Source of the DNA: Tubulanus polymorphus
Lineage: Eukaryota; Nemertea; Palaeonemertea; Tubulaniformes; Tubulanidae
NCBI RefSeq assembly: GCF_964204645.1
Contig: NC_134028.1
Location: forward strand, 1,550,001 to 1,614,000
Length of the DNA: 64,000 bases
Direction: 5' to 3'
Shown here: in pieces, positions 52,601-64,000 of the stretch
How the letters are laid out: the number at the start of each line of letters is the position of its first letter
Position numbering within the stretch: position 1 is the stretch's first letter
Notes under the pieces: generated by a model
Told to the model about the DNA's origin: nothing
The model's input: the letters and a program-made list of their open reading frames with translations, nothing else
Database searches by the model: none
Made by a program: the position numbers and the translations under genes

Positions 52601-55147
52601 TGGGGCGGATGAATCAGGCCAGCCGTGTGGTTAAATCGAAGCGCCGCTGAATTCGCCACTAATGGATACGGACCCCGATAACCCGATGTCGTCGCTGGAT
52701 ATGTAGGTGGACCTTGCCTATAAATTCGTAAAGAAAATTAGTTGAAACGAAATTTACCGATATCGACGAAGTAACTTTCAAAACAACCGGGAGGTTGAGC
52801 ATTAGGGTTCCGGAATAAGGTAGGAAATCATTTTCCATTCAGAGCACCCAGAGACCTGGCAAAAAAATTCAATATCCATATTCCAGGCAGTCGATCTCCG
52901 CGAACGGCTTTCAGTATCGAACAAAAACATTTTCAAAGTCGCAACCAATAATCGGTAATCAAGGAAAACCCACAGTTTTACAACCTTTCTTGTATTTCTA
53001 TGTTACAAATCATTCCGTAACTTTTTAGCTAAAAATAAAGCAGTTTATACGGGGGAAATCGGGAACAAAGTACATTTACATAACCGGCTATCGAGTAAAA
53101 TAAAGCCTTGTATTAGAAAGATTAGAATCGGGATACGTAATTGTCTGTGAAGATGATAGTCATTCATATATATTGGAAATTAAAAGTGTTGACGCAATAA
53201 CTGGATGCCTTTAAGGCTATATTCATGTACGCGTTCGAGTGGTATGGGTGTGTTATAGCTTAGTTCTGTCATGTAACACGCACGCAAAAACTTACAGAAT
53301 CTTCGAGAATCAATTGATTTTCTGTTGACGACAAAATTCAACCCTATCCTCGATAGAAAAGTATAGACAAAGAGAAAACCGGGTACTCGCGAGCGCTTAC
53401 AGTCATTTTATAAGTAGTTGCCCGCAGCGAGACATTTACACTAAATTGTTCGACCGACCGATCAAAAAATATGAATCGATGGAAATATGCAGGTAGATTG
53501 CCACAAATAGATAACTATCAAACATGATATGATATAGCGGAACGTCCGAATGTCACCTTCAACTTAAAAATATATTCACAGTTGCTGCCAATAACCTCTA
53601 GAAAGTGCCATCAATCGGTAAACATCATGTATTGGAAAATGTTCACATTAATACCTTCAAATATTACGAGTATATCTAACAACACGTACGCCTGCTTGAT
53701 TCTTCATTCGAAAAAAAAAGAAACAGCATTCAGAGAGGACTATTAGTTTGAAAGTTGCTCTACGTAGCTACCACTGGGCGCAGCCAACACTACAAAATCC
53801 ATTATAAGTTCAAATTGTGTTAGCTATCTACAAAGGTCTGCAGGAGTCAAGTCATCACCTCGACAAAGTCAGGCCATAAATTTGATCACAAGTTTTGCAT
53901 TAATACTTCTAACGGTATGGCTGACGTTTAAGTAAGACGGTAATTTAATGGCTATTACAACCGCAGAAAAGACATTTGATGTGCGAGCTTTGAAGGCATT
54001 TGAAGATAATGCGCCGGGCTGTGATCTCCTGAGAGGCAATGCCATCATGCAGCTGAGACCAACACCGGCCTGCTCGTTGTTAAATGATCTTAATGCCGAC
54101 TGGAAAGTCAAGTCATTAGACCAGTTCTAAGGCGACGCCGCCGGCTCGAGTGCGACTACAATATGTGACCGACGTGTTAGTATTCCACGCTCTCTTTCAA
54201 CGATCAAAAAAGGATTTCGAAAAAAGTTCACTAAATCAAAAAAGTTTTCGTCTAGAAACCTGAAGATCATTAACAATGGAAAGGATTATATGACTGCGGG
54301 GCCACTAACCACATGGCTTTCATCGCTATAAAGTCAACTATTAGAACATATGTCAGTGTGGCTCAAGCCCCAATTCCGAGCCCTTATCGACTGTAGGGAA
54401 ACCACCGGGAATCTGCTGCCCGGCAGCTTCGCGTCATCAGTGATATTGTAACAAATCTTTTTATGAATTTAAGTAGCAGGTGCGAGCGCATTTTCAAAGG
54501 TATCTTCTTTAATGATTTCTGCATGAAATAATGTACATAAACCAGACGAGAAACCATAGAAGAATCATCGTTCAAACGTGAAGAAACAAAGCAACGTCAA
54601 AAAACAACTTACCATTGCACTTGTGAAAATTCTGGACTATACATTGGATGCGTATATTGACTGGGATGTGGAGGGATTGGATACATAGGCGGTCGTGGCA
54701 ACCCTGAAAATATACACAAACAAAACATCGATTTATTATTTTTCATTACATGAAAAATATTTGGGTAAGATCCCTAGAAACACTGTGTAGTCATAGTCAA
54801 GTCAAATACATGATTAGAGACCGGGAAACATGTTTCTGTGTTTCCCTATACGTCATGTATATTGAGTTTTATACTCATGACCATATACAGAATATGAAGA
54901 ACATTTAGCAGCTTTGGTCGAACATATCCGGCAAAAGAGCATCCAAATCAGTAATACGAATTATAATACATAGTAGAATTCATTTCTTCCCTCGCAGAAT
55001 AATAATAGCAACAGTAGTAACAGCAGCAAGAAGCAAGACAGGTCTGAAATTGACTTACACAACACAGTTTAAAGATATTAAACATCAAACGAGATGAAAT
55101 ATTACTACCTATTTGCTACTATTATAATTTGACGGATATGCACTATG

Positions 55148-55216
<69 letters not shown>

Positions 55217-58200
55217 GTATTTGTAAATAGAGAAGATGAAAGAACGTACATCTTTATCTGAATCAAACAAATTACTTATCTATACTGGATAAGAATTTCT
55301 TTCCATCGAAACATTCCTTACGTAAAATATGGCGTTCTTTTATTGTAAACTCTGGTCGAAATTTGCTCGGTATAAAACTACGATACGAAGTTTCTTAACG
55401 TTCCTGAGATCCGAACTAAACCAGACCCTAGACCTAGATGGAATATCATCCTTTTCCAATCCATTCAGGCCACAATCGCTAATTGTCAATCGGAGTACCA
55501 TATATGGTTAAACATTAAATTTGTTAACTGTCTAACTTAAATCAGAGCTCTTCAAGAAGAAATTTATGAAAAATCAAAAAAGCTAAGAAATCCCTGAGAA
55601 AAAAGAATAATTTCACGTTACCGAAATCAACGATATCCACAGCAAAACACTTTACTTCTTCCATCATCGCATTGACTTAAACTACTGTACACCGCTAGCT
55701 ACCGAACAGAGCGCGGCCTAAATCTTATGCAACTAATATCTACAAAAGATCGGATCAAAAAATCGCGAAATCCTTCTTAACTACTTTAGCGATTGTCGTT
55801 CCATTATTAAGGTGTCTCGTTTCCTACGCGTAGAGTCCTCCTCACTGATGGGTCTAAATCATATAGACACTCTTCGGAATGATGGACTCATAATCAGCTC
55901 ACAATTCCGATCTATAAACGCAAAAAAACAATCAACCACCTACAATGATACCCCGAACAAAATAACCAGTCTTCGCTTAGATCCGATTTCATGAATTCTA
56001 TACCTAACATCTACGTTACTGCGCAAATCTTTTGACGTCGAACAAAGCTTTATGAGAATGCGATTGAGGACGAGATGGATTATATAACCGAAACTGAAGA
56101 CTTTCTTTCGAAACCCGGTTCTTCAGAACGGTCATCGATAACTTTCTTTTCGTTTGTCCATTGATTCCTAATTTATTTTTATTGTCCCAATACGGTCTCT
56201 ACGTTAAAGGAATGCGAAAATAATATACCTGACTAATTCTATCAAGTTTTTCTTTCATATCACATTGTATTACAATTATAGCGGTAGTGTTAGTAGTGTT
56301 GTCATTGAAATTCTGACAGTTATCTCTCCAATATCCGAGATGGAAACCAAATCTTATATCGACTAGATAACAAGGTTCTATTTCTCTACAAGACGTTTGT
56401 TGAAAGATTAAAATTCATCAAATCAAAAAAAAAAATTGAGAATCATTTAGATTAAAAAAGAATTCAATACACAGTTCAACAGTTTTGTCCCCAGGTCGGG
56501 AACATCCCTTATAAAGCCATACCCGTGGAGCAAAGCAGGGGCTTTGACTTCACGAATTCCGTACAAAACACAGATTAATGGTCGAATTTACAGAATTAGC
56601 AGTTTAAATCTAACAACATGATAGGAAATATTGGTTCTGGTTTGTAGTAATCCGGGGTCGAGGTCTTCTCTTGCCTCTCCTATACAGTTTTGGAAACCTC
56701 GATCCTGCTCATAATAAACCACTCGAAGATTAATTGATGGCACCCTTTTCCAAGAATTCTTATAAAGTGAAAATTCAGCGAAAAATGCCTGAAAAATCGC
56801 TAAAACTTTATTCGCGAATCACGATTTATTCAAAAACCGAATTACTTTTTATCTAAAGCCACGCGATAAAGACAAATACGCCTTTTCAAGTCGGAAACGA
56901 ATTTAGGGAAATGAGTCCCTTTTAATAGAAGATGCCACGGAAACATTTGTTTCAGGTTCACATCTTCGAAGGCACCGAAGAATTAGCCGATGGGTTTTAA
57001 TCGCGTTAAAGATTCGAATTAAATTGGATAGAACTGATTTCACCTTTGTGACTTGTGAATAGCGCCCGCAATCAAAGGCTCTGACGGTTTTTAAATGAAT
57101 GGATTTCTGGAAATGCCCCGATCCTCGTCAAATGAGGATACACTTCGCTCGATTCGACCGATTCAAAGCGAATCCGAGAATCAAAAGAAATATCGCTTTC
57201 ATCTCGGTTCGAACAAAGTGCGCAAGATTCGTCGACATGTTTACACATGTAAAACCAAAAGGAGCGAAGAGAAATTCTAAATAAGAGCCTGCTGGTTACC
57301 AGACAGCTTTTATACGACAATTCTAACTGAGACGCAAACACTCCAAATACACAGAACTGATTTAAACTCGCGAAGAGTAAATTAATATCCATATTTCTGA
57401 ATGCGAGAAATTGAATATTCTTAAAAAGATTCATATTCTAACAAAACGCCGAAACTGAAGATTCTGCAGAGAGAATTATGATTTTAAAAAAATTTCGATT
57501 CGATATGAAATTTTAGCAATTTTTCGAAAAAACGAATCAAAATTGTTCTATAAAGATTGGATTTCGATAGACACAAATAAGTACAAGGGATTTAAAACCT
57601 GAAATCATTCGGCTATAGAAACACTATCATAGCATGGAAAATATTGAATTAGAAACCAATATATACAAACTGAAAAACTGGAAAATTCTAGATGTTTCTG
57701 TAGGTGGTAAAGTTGCAATAGCTGCAGGGCAATGGTCCATTAGGCATTCTAATTACATCAGCAAATATAGTCTGTATTTTTAATCCCGTGTATTGATGAA
57801 CAGCTATTTATTCATGCTAACAATCAATGAATGAACTCTATACTGAGAAGTGTTTCTAATATCATAATTATTTCAGAATTTACCTATTTATACTCATTAC
57901 ACCATTTGAAACAGTGTAAAAGCTTTCATCTGTTCTTTAGACACAAGAAGAAATTGTGGAATGGACATAACGCATAATCTGTATTTTATATGTCCATAGT
58001 TATAGTTAGCACCTCATCCACACTATACTCATAGAGACTAGTGTCACGATTATTGGGGTGGGGTGCCTACAATATATTTAACAGGATGTTCAAAAATTGA
58101 CGATGCATAAAAACGATCATTGCTTCAAAAATCATCTAGGGAAACGCCTCCTTAGCCAACCTTGCTTCTTGCCCGACTCATACTGTCCTTACCCCCACTC

Positions 58201-59681
58201 GCACTGCCCTTGCCCAACTTGCTAAGTGTTTGCCCAGCTTCAACTGACTGTCCTTGCACATCTTACAGGCCTGACTAACAGACACACTGAATTTATCTAG
58301 AGTATAACAAACTTCCAGGGAGTGATTCAATGGAAAAACCATCAACAATAAGGGAACTTCGCGTCATTAAATAAAATATTCCCTTCAGATTACGCATTAA
58401 CTTTTACAAGTTGGTTTTCATTTTGAGAATTTAAAGAGTTTATATTTCACTTATGATTATGATAATATATACATCTATTGCAGTAATTCTTCGGAGAGAG
58501 GTTCAAGGTTATGATAATGCAGACGACCTATGATGGAAGCTCATCTTTGAGGAACTGGATACGACTCTGATGTCTCAACTCTCTCAGGACAGCGTTTTAC
58601 GTTTTATCCTTTGTTTTCGGGAGGCTTTCAACGCTACCGTTTCCAGATTTATTTTGCATTACTGGTTGACATTTCAAACAGGCACCAGTACCAGCAGCTG
58701 CAGCGCGTGATATTCCTCAACAACTGATTTTAAAACATCGAATAATCAGAAATTCTAATGGACCGTAAACTCTCAGATGAGAATTTTTCTAAAATTTGTG
58801 TATTAAAACTTTAATCTCTAAATGCATCCGCCGCCCGTTGATAAATGACTGACAATAAGTCAATCAACTTAAAAGTGGCTTTCATCAAAGGTAAGCTACG
58901 AAAAATGCATCGACAACAAACGACTTCCAGGTAGAAAATAAATCAATTAAGTCTCGTAAAACATATTTTTCAATGCTCGAAAAACTTACCGCATCAAATT
59001 TCAATAAACCGACAAAGGAGACTAGTTTAAATGTGGGCAACTATTAATTTGAGCACGGCGGCAGCGATGGCGATGGAGGGCTGACGATGGAGGGTTGGCG
59101 ATGTAATGTATTACATCGCATGAACAGATCACAGAAAATACGAGAAACCATCGATCGTGATTTGAGCCTACGGCGGCGCCGAGGACTGCAGTTTGTTGAA
59201 TGTCACAACAGCTCATATTATACGCATATAGGAAATCATGTCGTTTTTACAAATTACCTATTGTGCATTTACTGCGTTTGAGAAATTAAAATCAAACGCG
59301 CAAAATGCTCCTTGATTAGTAGAAATTAAACCGAACAAACCTCTGTTTAAGAGATCGATACACGCATGTAAAAACCATCACTTATAATGGGAAATTTAGA
59401 AAAAAAATAAACAAAACAAAATGACTATTTTGCCTCAAGAGTTAAAGTAAGATTTACACGAATTGTCAGCATCAGATAAATAAACATCTCATAAGAAAGA
59501 ATCAACGAACGTTCAACGTATCTTAATTTTACATTCAAAACATACATTAAATGGAACATGTAATAATAATAAGATCAGCTACAGATACAAAAAGATTCCT
59601 GGACGAGTATTTTTCAATTTCAAAACGGAATACGACGACTAATTTTCTATACATACCATCGCAAGACATATCGGATTCCAT
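44263..59681 (-). CDS. TCF/LEF (pangolin-type) HMG-box factor with C-clamp
   Basis: Nuclear DNA-binding effector of Wnt/beta-catenin signalling. Exons: 59681-59657 (possible alternative start), 54703-54613, 52717-52508, 51324-51268 (optional), 50833-50644 or 50588-50399 (HMG first half, alternatives), 49805-49631 (HMG second half plus basic tail), 48742-48670 (C-clamp), 44662-44263 (C-clamp end and Ser/Asp-rich tail, stop TGA at 44263-44265). Diagnostic motifs: [68 protein letters not shown], and C-clamp [20 protein letters not shown] joined to RKKKCIRF. The beta-catenin-binding N-terminus is not in the window and probably lies beyond 64000. From the 59681 start the protein would be 387 residues, or 406 with the 57-nt exon. 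The C-clamp marks an invertebrate-type TCF. Confidence 0.95.
44663..49630 (-). other. TCF introns flanking the C-clamp exon
   Basis: Introns 48669-44663 and 49630-48743. They contain complex ATT/ATC microsatellites (46748-46840), a GTG/CAC trinucleotide run (about 47234-47263) that produces a spurious poly-His frame, and an ATT run at 49578-49607. No other gene recognised. Confidence 0.6.
49806..50398 (-). other. TCF intron inside the HMG box
   Basis: 593-bp intron from gtaagt (50398) to ttctag (49806) after HMG exon B. It holds only chance open frames. Splicing choice between the two upstream HMG exons could be controlled by sequence here, but none was identified. Confidence 0.6.
50399..50588 (-). 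CDS. TCF alternative HMG exon B (downstream copy)
   Basis: 190-nt exon identical in length and phase to exon A, only 55 bp downstream (intron 50643-50589). It encodes [20 protein letters not shown], then [20 protein letters not shown], then [20 protein letters not shown] and GRK. It is closer than exon A to the canonical TCF/LEF sequence. Joins in frame to the second-half exon at 49805 ([14 protein letters not shown]). Confidence 0.93.
50644..50833 (-). CDS. TCF alternative HMG exon A (upstream copy)
   Basis: 190-nt exon, phase 2 start and phase 0 end, between ...tttttcag and gtaaga. It encodes a unique linker ([20 protein letters not shown]) followed by the first half of the HMG box: [19 protein letters not shown], then [20 protein letters not shown] and LGRK. 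This is the divergent version, with IRPQVIS where canonical TCFs have MRAKVVA. It differs from exon B at 8 of the 41 shared HMG residues; the linker halves are unrelated. Codon use looks under protein-level constraint, not decayed. Confidence 0.93.
51268..51324 (-). CDS. Possible 57-nt TCF cassette exon
   Basis: Flanked by attttaag acceptor and gtaagt donor, phase 2 to 2. It reads (R)[18 protein letters not shown]. Frame is open and compatible with both the preceding exon (ends 52508) and either HMG exon. It has no motif I recognise. A symmetric 19-codon insert in the variable region before the HMG box is plausible in TCF genes. Could be a chance open segment. Confidence 0.5.
51325..52507 (-). 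other. TCF intron with nested repeats
   Basis: Contains an element from about 51948 to 52412 whose ends share gttcac(a/g)c in inverted order, with a palindromic MITE inserted at 52073-52216. The rest is AT-rich and empty. Confidence 0.5.
52073..52216. mobile_element. Palindromic MITE nested in a TCF intron element
   Basis: The left end ctggggctggttgcatagtc (52073-) and right end cacaactgcgcaactggccc (-52216) form an inverted repeat. Further paired ctaagaccaa / ttaagacc segments lie inside. Shares its ends with 34299-34400 and 41154-41256. Confidence 0.7.
55149..55213. repeat. AT dinucleotide microsatellite
   Basis: About 32 uninterrupted AT units in a TCF intron. Confidence 0.95.
57959..58133 (+). 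repeat. Dispersed repeat, copy 1
   Basis: Matches 61710-61903 in the same orientation over most of its length. Shared blocks include atactcatagagac and caaaaattgacgatgcataa. No open frame or terminal inverted repeat was seen, so the class is unknown. Confidence 0.7.
59657..59681 (-). CDS. Candidate TCF alternative first exon (MESDMSCD)
   Basis: A strong Kozak context (caaaaaATGG) opens a short frame MESDMSCD ending in a phase-1 gtatgt donor. This phase matches the exon at 54703, which needs one upstream base and would read [10 protein letters not shown] transcript starting here would lack the beta-catenin-binding domain, like the dominant-negative TCF/LEF isoforms of vertebrates. Only eight codons support it, so it could be a chance match. 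Confidence 0.45.
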
Positions 59682-62600
59682 TTTTTGTAGTTGTCACGTT
59701 TTGGATTCGAACGCCGAGACGAACTAATAATACTTATTATCGATAGAACCGACCAACACCGGTCAACCGAACAGCTGATGATAATAAACTCCTCCTCGTT
59801 GTCGTTGATGTTGTTGTTAATTGTACGCGGTGGCGAACAGTGAAATGAAGCGAACCACCGGACACCGGACCAGACACCGGACCAGTCAGATGCGTTATAC
59901 TAACAACACGAATATGAAGGTAGTATATACAAGCACGATGACGATGACGCTTGCTTTACACATACAACACGCAATAGCGTTTGACACACCCTTTTTAAGT
60001 AATGTCACTAAAGTATGATACTGGTTGTGTGTGTCTCCCGAACAGCCAATACAATTACCGTATTGCAGCACCACACGTTACGACTAAGTTGACTTTCATA
60101 TTTATGCGCGTCCTACCGTGGCTAATTAATAGACTCGCTTTTGCGTCATGTCACCACATTGGACGAGAGCGAGAAACTGGTTTTCCCGAATTCGTTTCTG
60201 CTCCGTTCTCCGACTCTGACTCCGACTCCGACTCTATCGATGTCTCTCAATGATAATGATGATATGAGCATATACACAACGTTAGTTATTCATTAGCATC
60301 TCCCGACGAACAGACGAACATCTTTCCTTCTCTTCAGATCCGACGAACATCAAAATGCAACCCGCAGGCCGCTAAATAGTGTAGAACCTTTGTAATGAAC
60401 ACCTCTCATTCCATTAACAATATACCAGGTCATTACGCTTGTCTTTGACATTAAGTAAAACTGTTAATCATGCGGCAATAATAAATGGTGTTTCCAGTTA
60501 AATTCATTTGCAAATCGACTAAACCTGCAGTTTCTTGCCCACAGCTCACTAGGAGTTCATTTCAGAAATTGTATATTTCACAATAAACACAAAGCATCAC
60601 GACCTCATTAGCCAGCTGATTCCTCTACTAATTAATACTTGCCGATTAATTAAGACTTCCAGAAGTGAACCTCACATTTAGATGTTATCCTCCAGTTACA
60701 TTCGCAGTGCAGTGTCCTACCCTATTAGCTCGAACCTTATGAATTTCTTTGTTACAAACTGTGAAATAATTTCTAACAACCAAATTTTATACTGGCAATG
60801 ACCTTATCAATGCCTGTACACCATAATCTTTCATTTTCGTGAAATTTCAAAGTCTGCGTTGTCTATCATTACTTAAGAGAAATGCAGCCCCGATATTCTT
60901 AAGCAACATCAATTTCAATTTTTGGCCGATGCCTACACATGAAAACATCGCTTAATATATCACTAGATCTCAAGCGAGGAAACTTAAAAAGGGGAACAGC
61001 GGGGAAAACCTTATTCGTACCTGATCGAACTGGATGAAAACAAACACATGAAAACAATACAATATATTATATCTTCGATCTATCAATAGTTGATTCTAGA
61101 TATCTATCCTAGAGCATTCATCCTTTAAATAACTAACTGAAATATGTAACTCGGTTAGAAAACATCGATACACCGAACAAACTTAATCTCAAAATATCAA
61201 AAGAATAGCGATTTTCATTCGAGATCAACATTATGAAATGTCGAAAAACACAAAATATGCACTAATCATGGGCGTGTTTCGATCGAATTGAGATTTGCCC
61301 TAAAACCATTTTATATTCGATACGCATAAAAACATAACACTTATATCACCTTCGGCTATCTATGATCACATATATATATAAAACTTCTCGAAAGGAATGT
61401 TCGCGATTGTTCTAAAAAGAGCTGGGTCGTGCTGGGTCGCGCTGAGTCGAGTTAGTGAGTGTCTAGCTACTGACCACATCATCAAAAACATTGATGAATC
61501 GTAAAAGAACGAATCAAATGATTTAGTTTAAAAACCATTCGAAAAAATAACTGATAAACCATTCATTCATTATCAGCAGGCAGGTGATATATCTTATTAT
61601 TCCTTTCCACGGTTTCAAAACGTGCATAAATAGCTATTGACTTCAAGCTCAATCAAGTTATAGTAAAAATGGGGTCGCTTTCATAGAATCTCGAGATGCG
61701 AGTAAAGTTGGGGCATAACATATAATCTCTATACTATATGTCTATGTTTATAGTATGGACTCTTGGTTTTAGAGTCCATGGCTGTAGTCAGCACATTATC
61801 CGCACAATACTCATAGAGACAGGCGTCATGAATGGAGTGGAACGCCTACAATACATTTTACAGGGAATTCAAAAATTGACGATGCATAAAAACAATCATT
61901 GCCTCAGTAGATAAGATTTTGTTTTTCAAACTCGATATAAGATTCACGTCCAGAATCATAGCAAGTTAAAACTATACAACGTGTTATTATACGTCAACCG
62001 TAAATAATCGGCTCAATTCTAACTTTCGCCAGATGTCATATATGTTTCATTTTTGCTTGACAAGCGACGTTTCTTACTGTCCAGCATATGGACATCGGAA
62101 AAGATGGAAAACGAGATAGGACTGAATTTTAAAAAAAACGGCTGAATTTTCACCGAATTAATTCCATTCACGTGTATTATTGCCCTGAAGTAGAGAAGGA
62201 TTAACTAGAGACGTTGTCGCGCGTGCGACCCGAGAGACCGGGCGGGCATGAGACAGAAATACGACGACATCAAACAAAAAATCAGTCGAAATTCATAACT
62301 ATTAGCATTGAAAGCGATTACAACACCAGCAAATCATGGTTAGTGACCTGAATGTGGCCTTTAATTTCTGAGTTACATACACGCACACTAGCACGCGCTG
62401 AGCCTCGGGCTGTGCACAAAATAGACAATCGCTAAACTACCGAACAGCTGATTGTTGGGGGTATTTTTTTTAAATCTGCGATCCAAATTAATAACAGTTT
62501 GTCAAACGCGACAAATTGTTGTGACAATGGACTCTCGACGAGGTATTAGTGTTGCTTATCAGGCTGTAAACAAGCCCTCCAGTATCATTACTTCCGCTTG

Positions 62601-64000
62601 TAACTAGATATACCCGGGGTAGGCTAGTAGTTTTGGACACCCGACAGAAGAAGAAAGCAGTAAAAACCCATTCATATCATGAATCCATTTTTTTTCTCTA
62701 ATATAAGAGAATTGCGCGTGTTTTGCCTGATTTCCAGGTAAGTGGTCGTCCTGTTTAACTGACACCGTGTTCTACGACACAAGTCTTTTCTAATCAGTGT
62801 TAATGTGACGTTCAAAATAGTTTCTCAATCGCGCGAATGTTTTAACTAATCTTCACCCGATGCTCGAAATTAGAAACGCAATTAATATCGAAACGTACGC
62901 AGATGTTGAATATGATTTTTCGCCTCATTCTGATCTTCGGAAACTTTTCGCCCGTTGTTTTAAGTCGCAAACAAAAACGCTTTCATCATTAAAATATTAA
63001 TCACAATAATTGATGGGCGCGGGACGAGTCGAGACCGCACGGGTTACTGGCGATGATGATATCAGCTGCGACTGAAAGACACTGATGAAATTAATGAGGT
63101 ACATCTTGTCCCGAGATCAAAGATCATCGAATCCAAGACAGAAAGGGAGACATGAGCTAATCGCGGGATATCACAAGCAGTAGTTGTTTGAACGACGCTG
63201 AAGTGGCAGCGATCGGAAACAAAATAAGCACTCGCGACGCTTTGAACTCATAAATCTTCAAAGCGCAAACTGTCATCAAGTCGGATGAAAAATTTATGCC
63301 CGACCTGTATTAATATCTTAAAGCAAAAAACATTCGTATCGTCATCCGGTGAAAACGAGAAGGGCGCAGGTGCGTAGTCGGTTCGGGCCGAGATGCCATC
63401 ACAAAAGCGAGTCTAACGTATGACATCGGCGACGGACGAAATCATTTCATCGTCGTCGTCCTCGTCGCCGTCCTCGTCACCCTCGCGATGTTCAATAGAA
63501 CAAAGTTTTCTTGCTTCGACGCGAAGACAAAAAAACAACAGAAAGTGTAAACAGATCAAACAAGTAAAATAAGCCGCGAGCTGTCGTCAAACAAAACGAC
63601 ACGATCTTCAAAGGTGTCCGTCAGGCGTCAGTTACGTCCGATATCTGTATGTCGAATTATAATTTCCCGACCCTCGAGGGGGGCAGGGAATCTTCGTTCG
63701 GTAATTTGGTATATCAGTTTTTAGAGGGTGACGCGATCAGTGCCTAGCAGTATCTATTCTCTTTCATGTTTACTACTGATCCGGCGCTTTCTGATTTGAA
63801 ACTGAAATTCGAGTTAATTTCTATTGTCATTTCTGAAGTTCGGTATAAATCGAAATTCTATAACTGGCAGCTAGACGGATACACGACTAGGATAGACATT
63901 CGATCATTATCAACGATATTAATTCTAAACAAAATCGAATCAAACATTTTGAAAAATATATGTAACAAATCATAATCAAAATGTGGTGGTAAGTTATTCA
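59682..64000. other. Upstream of the candidate TCF start; no gene recognised
   Basis: Either the promoter region of the 59681 start or a further TCF intron leading to exons beyond the window. It contains a ctccga(ctctgactccga) run near 60205-60235, a second dispersed-repeat copy (61710-61903) and an acidic-coding stretch at 63421-63490 (minus) that lacks a start codon. No beta-catenin-binding motif was found. Confidence 0.5.
61710..61903 (+). repeat. Dispersed repeat, copy 2
   Basis: Second copy of the 57959-58133 repeat, about 3.75 kb away. It carries an extra 20-25 bp near its start (agtatggactcttggtttta) that includes an inverted ggactct / agagtcc. Confidence 0.7.

Larger units (their letters stand above)
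52718..59656 (-). other. TCF 5' introns
   Basis: Introns 54612-52718 and 59656-54704. Features seen: a long AT dinucleotide tract at about 55149-55213, and the first copy of a dispersed repeat at 57959-58133. No further TCF exon could be recognised on the minus strand. Confidence 0.55.

Noticed and set aside
63407-63520. Minus-strand acidic frame containing DDDDEMISS, reminiscent of the TCF N-terminal DEMI motif
   Set aside because: It has no start codon, no good splice acceptor, runs into a stop shortly after, and lacks the FKDEGE-type sequence of a beta-catenin-binding domain. The acidity comes from a GTC/GAC-rich simple stretch.
1-64000. CRISPR arrays, bacterial operons, prophage or plasmid features
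   Set aside because: The sequence is clearly intron-bearing animal DNA; no regularly spaced direct repeats or bacterial gene organisation were seen.

Overview
This window is AT-rich nuclear DNA from an animal. It carries five multi-exon protein-coding genes with GT-AG introns, plus many short non-autonomous repeats. The products (netrin, syntaxin-8, Fringe, inorganic pyrophosphatase, a TCF/LEF factor with a C-clamp) and the short introns point to a non-vertebrate bilaterian, probably a spiralian. The phylum is inference. All exon models were built by eye from splice sites, reading-frame phase and remembered family motifs.

Layout, left to right. (1) 1-16291, + strand: 3' part of a netrin gene. 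The laminin-N domain and first LE module lie off the left edge. The LE2 exon is present twice (5642-5830 and 5878-6066), followed by LE3, two short linker exons and the C-terminal NTR domain. (2) 18934-21258, - strand: complete eight-exon syntaxin-8 gene, tail-to-tail with netrin. (3) 22030-28008, + strand: complete ten-exon Fringe glycosyltransferase, head-to-head with syntaxin-8 across 771 bp. (4) 28009-32745: Fringe 3' region and a repeat-rich intergenic stretch. (5) 32746-37576, + strand: complete twelve-exon inorganic pyrophosphatase with a mitochondrial-type leader and a possible internal cytosolic start. (6) 37577-44262: converging 3' regions. (7) 44263 to at least 59681, - strand: TCF/LEF (pangolin-type) gene with C-clamp. 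The exon for the first half of its HMG box is present as two tandem alternatives (50644-50833 and 50399-50588). A short upstream exon (59657-59681) could start an isoform without the beta-catenin-binding region, which is not in this window.

The main finding is that two unrelated developmental genes here each carry a tandemly duplicated domain-encoding exon. The copies are equal in length and separated by a 47-bp or 55-bp intron. In TCF the reading-frame phases force use of exactly one copy: including both, or neither, runs into a stop codon within six codons. In netrin the copies would exchange the LE2 module, which is involved in receptor and heparan sulfate binding. Three of the genes act in signalling (netrin guidance, Notch modification, Wnt output); the other two are housekeeping. 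Netrin tail-to-tail with syntaxin-8 matches the human NTN1-STX8 arrangement.

Repeats include three copies of an element with inverted tRNA-like arms, several MITE-like inverted repeats (one in the Fringe 3' region, one TTAA-flanked in a pyrophosphatase intron, one nested in a TCF intron), minisatellites, microsatellites and a dispersed 180-bp repeat. No tRNA, rRNA, CRISPR array or intact transposase was recognised.
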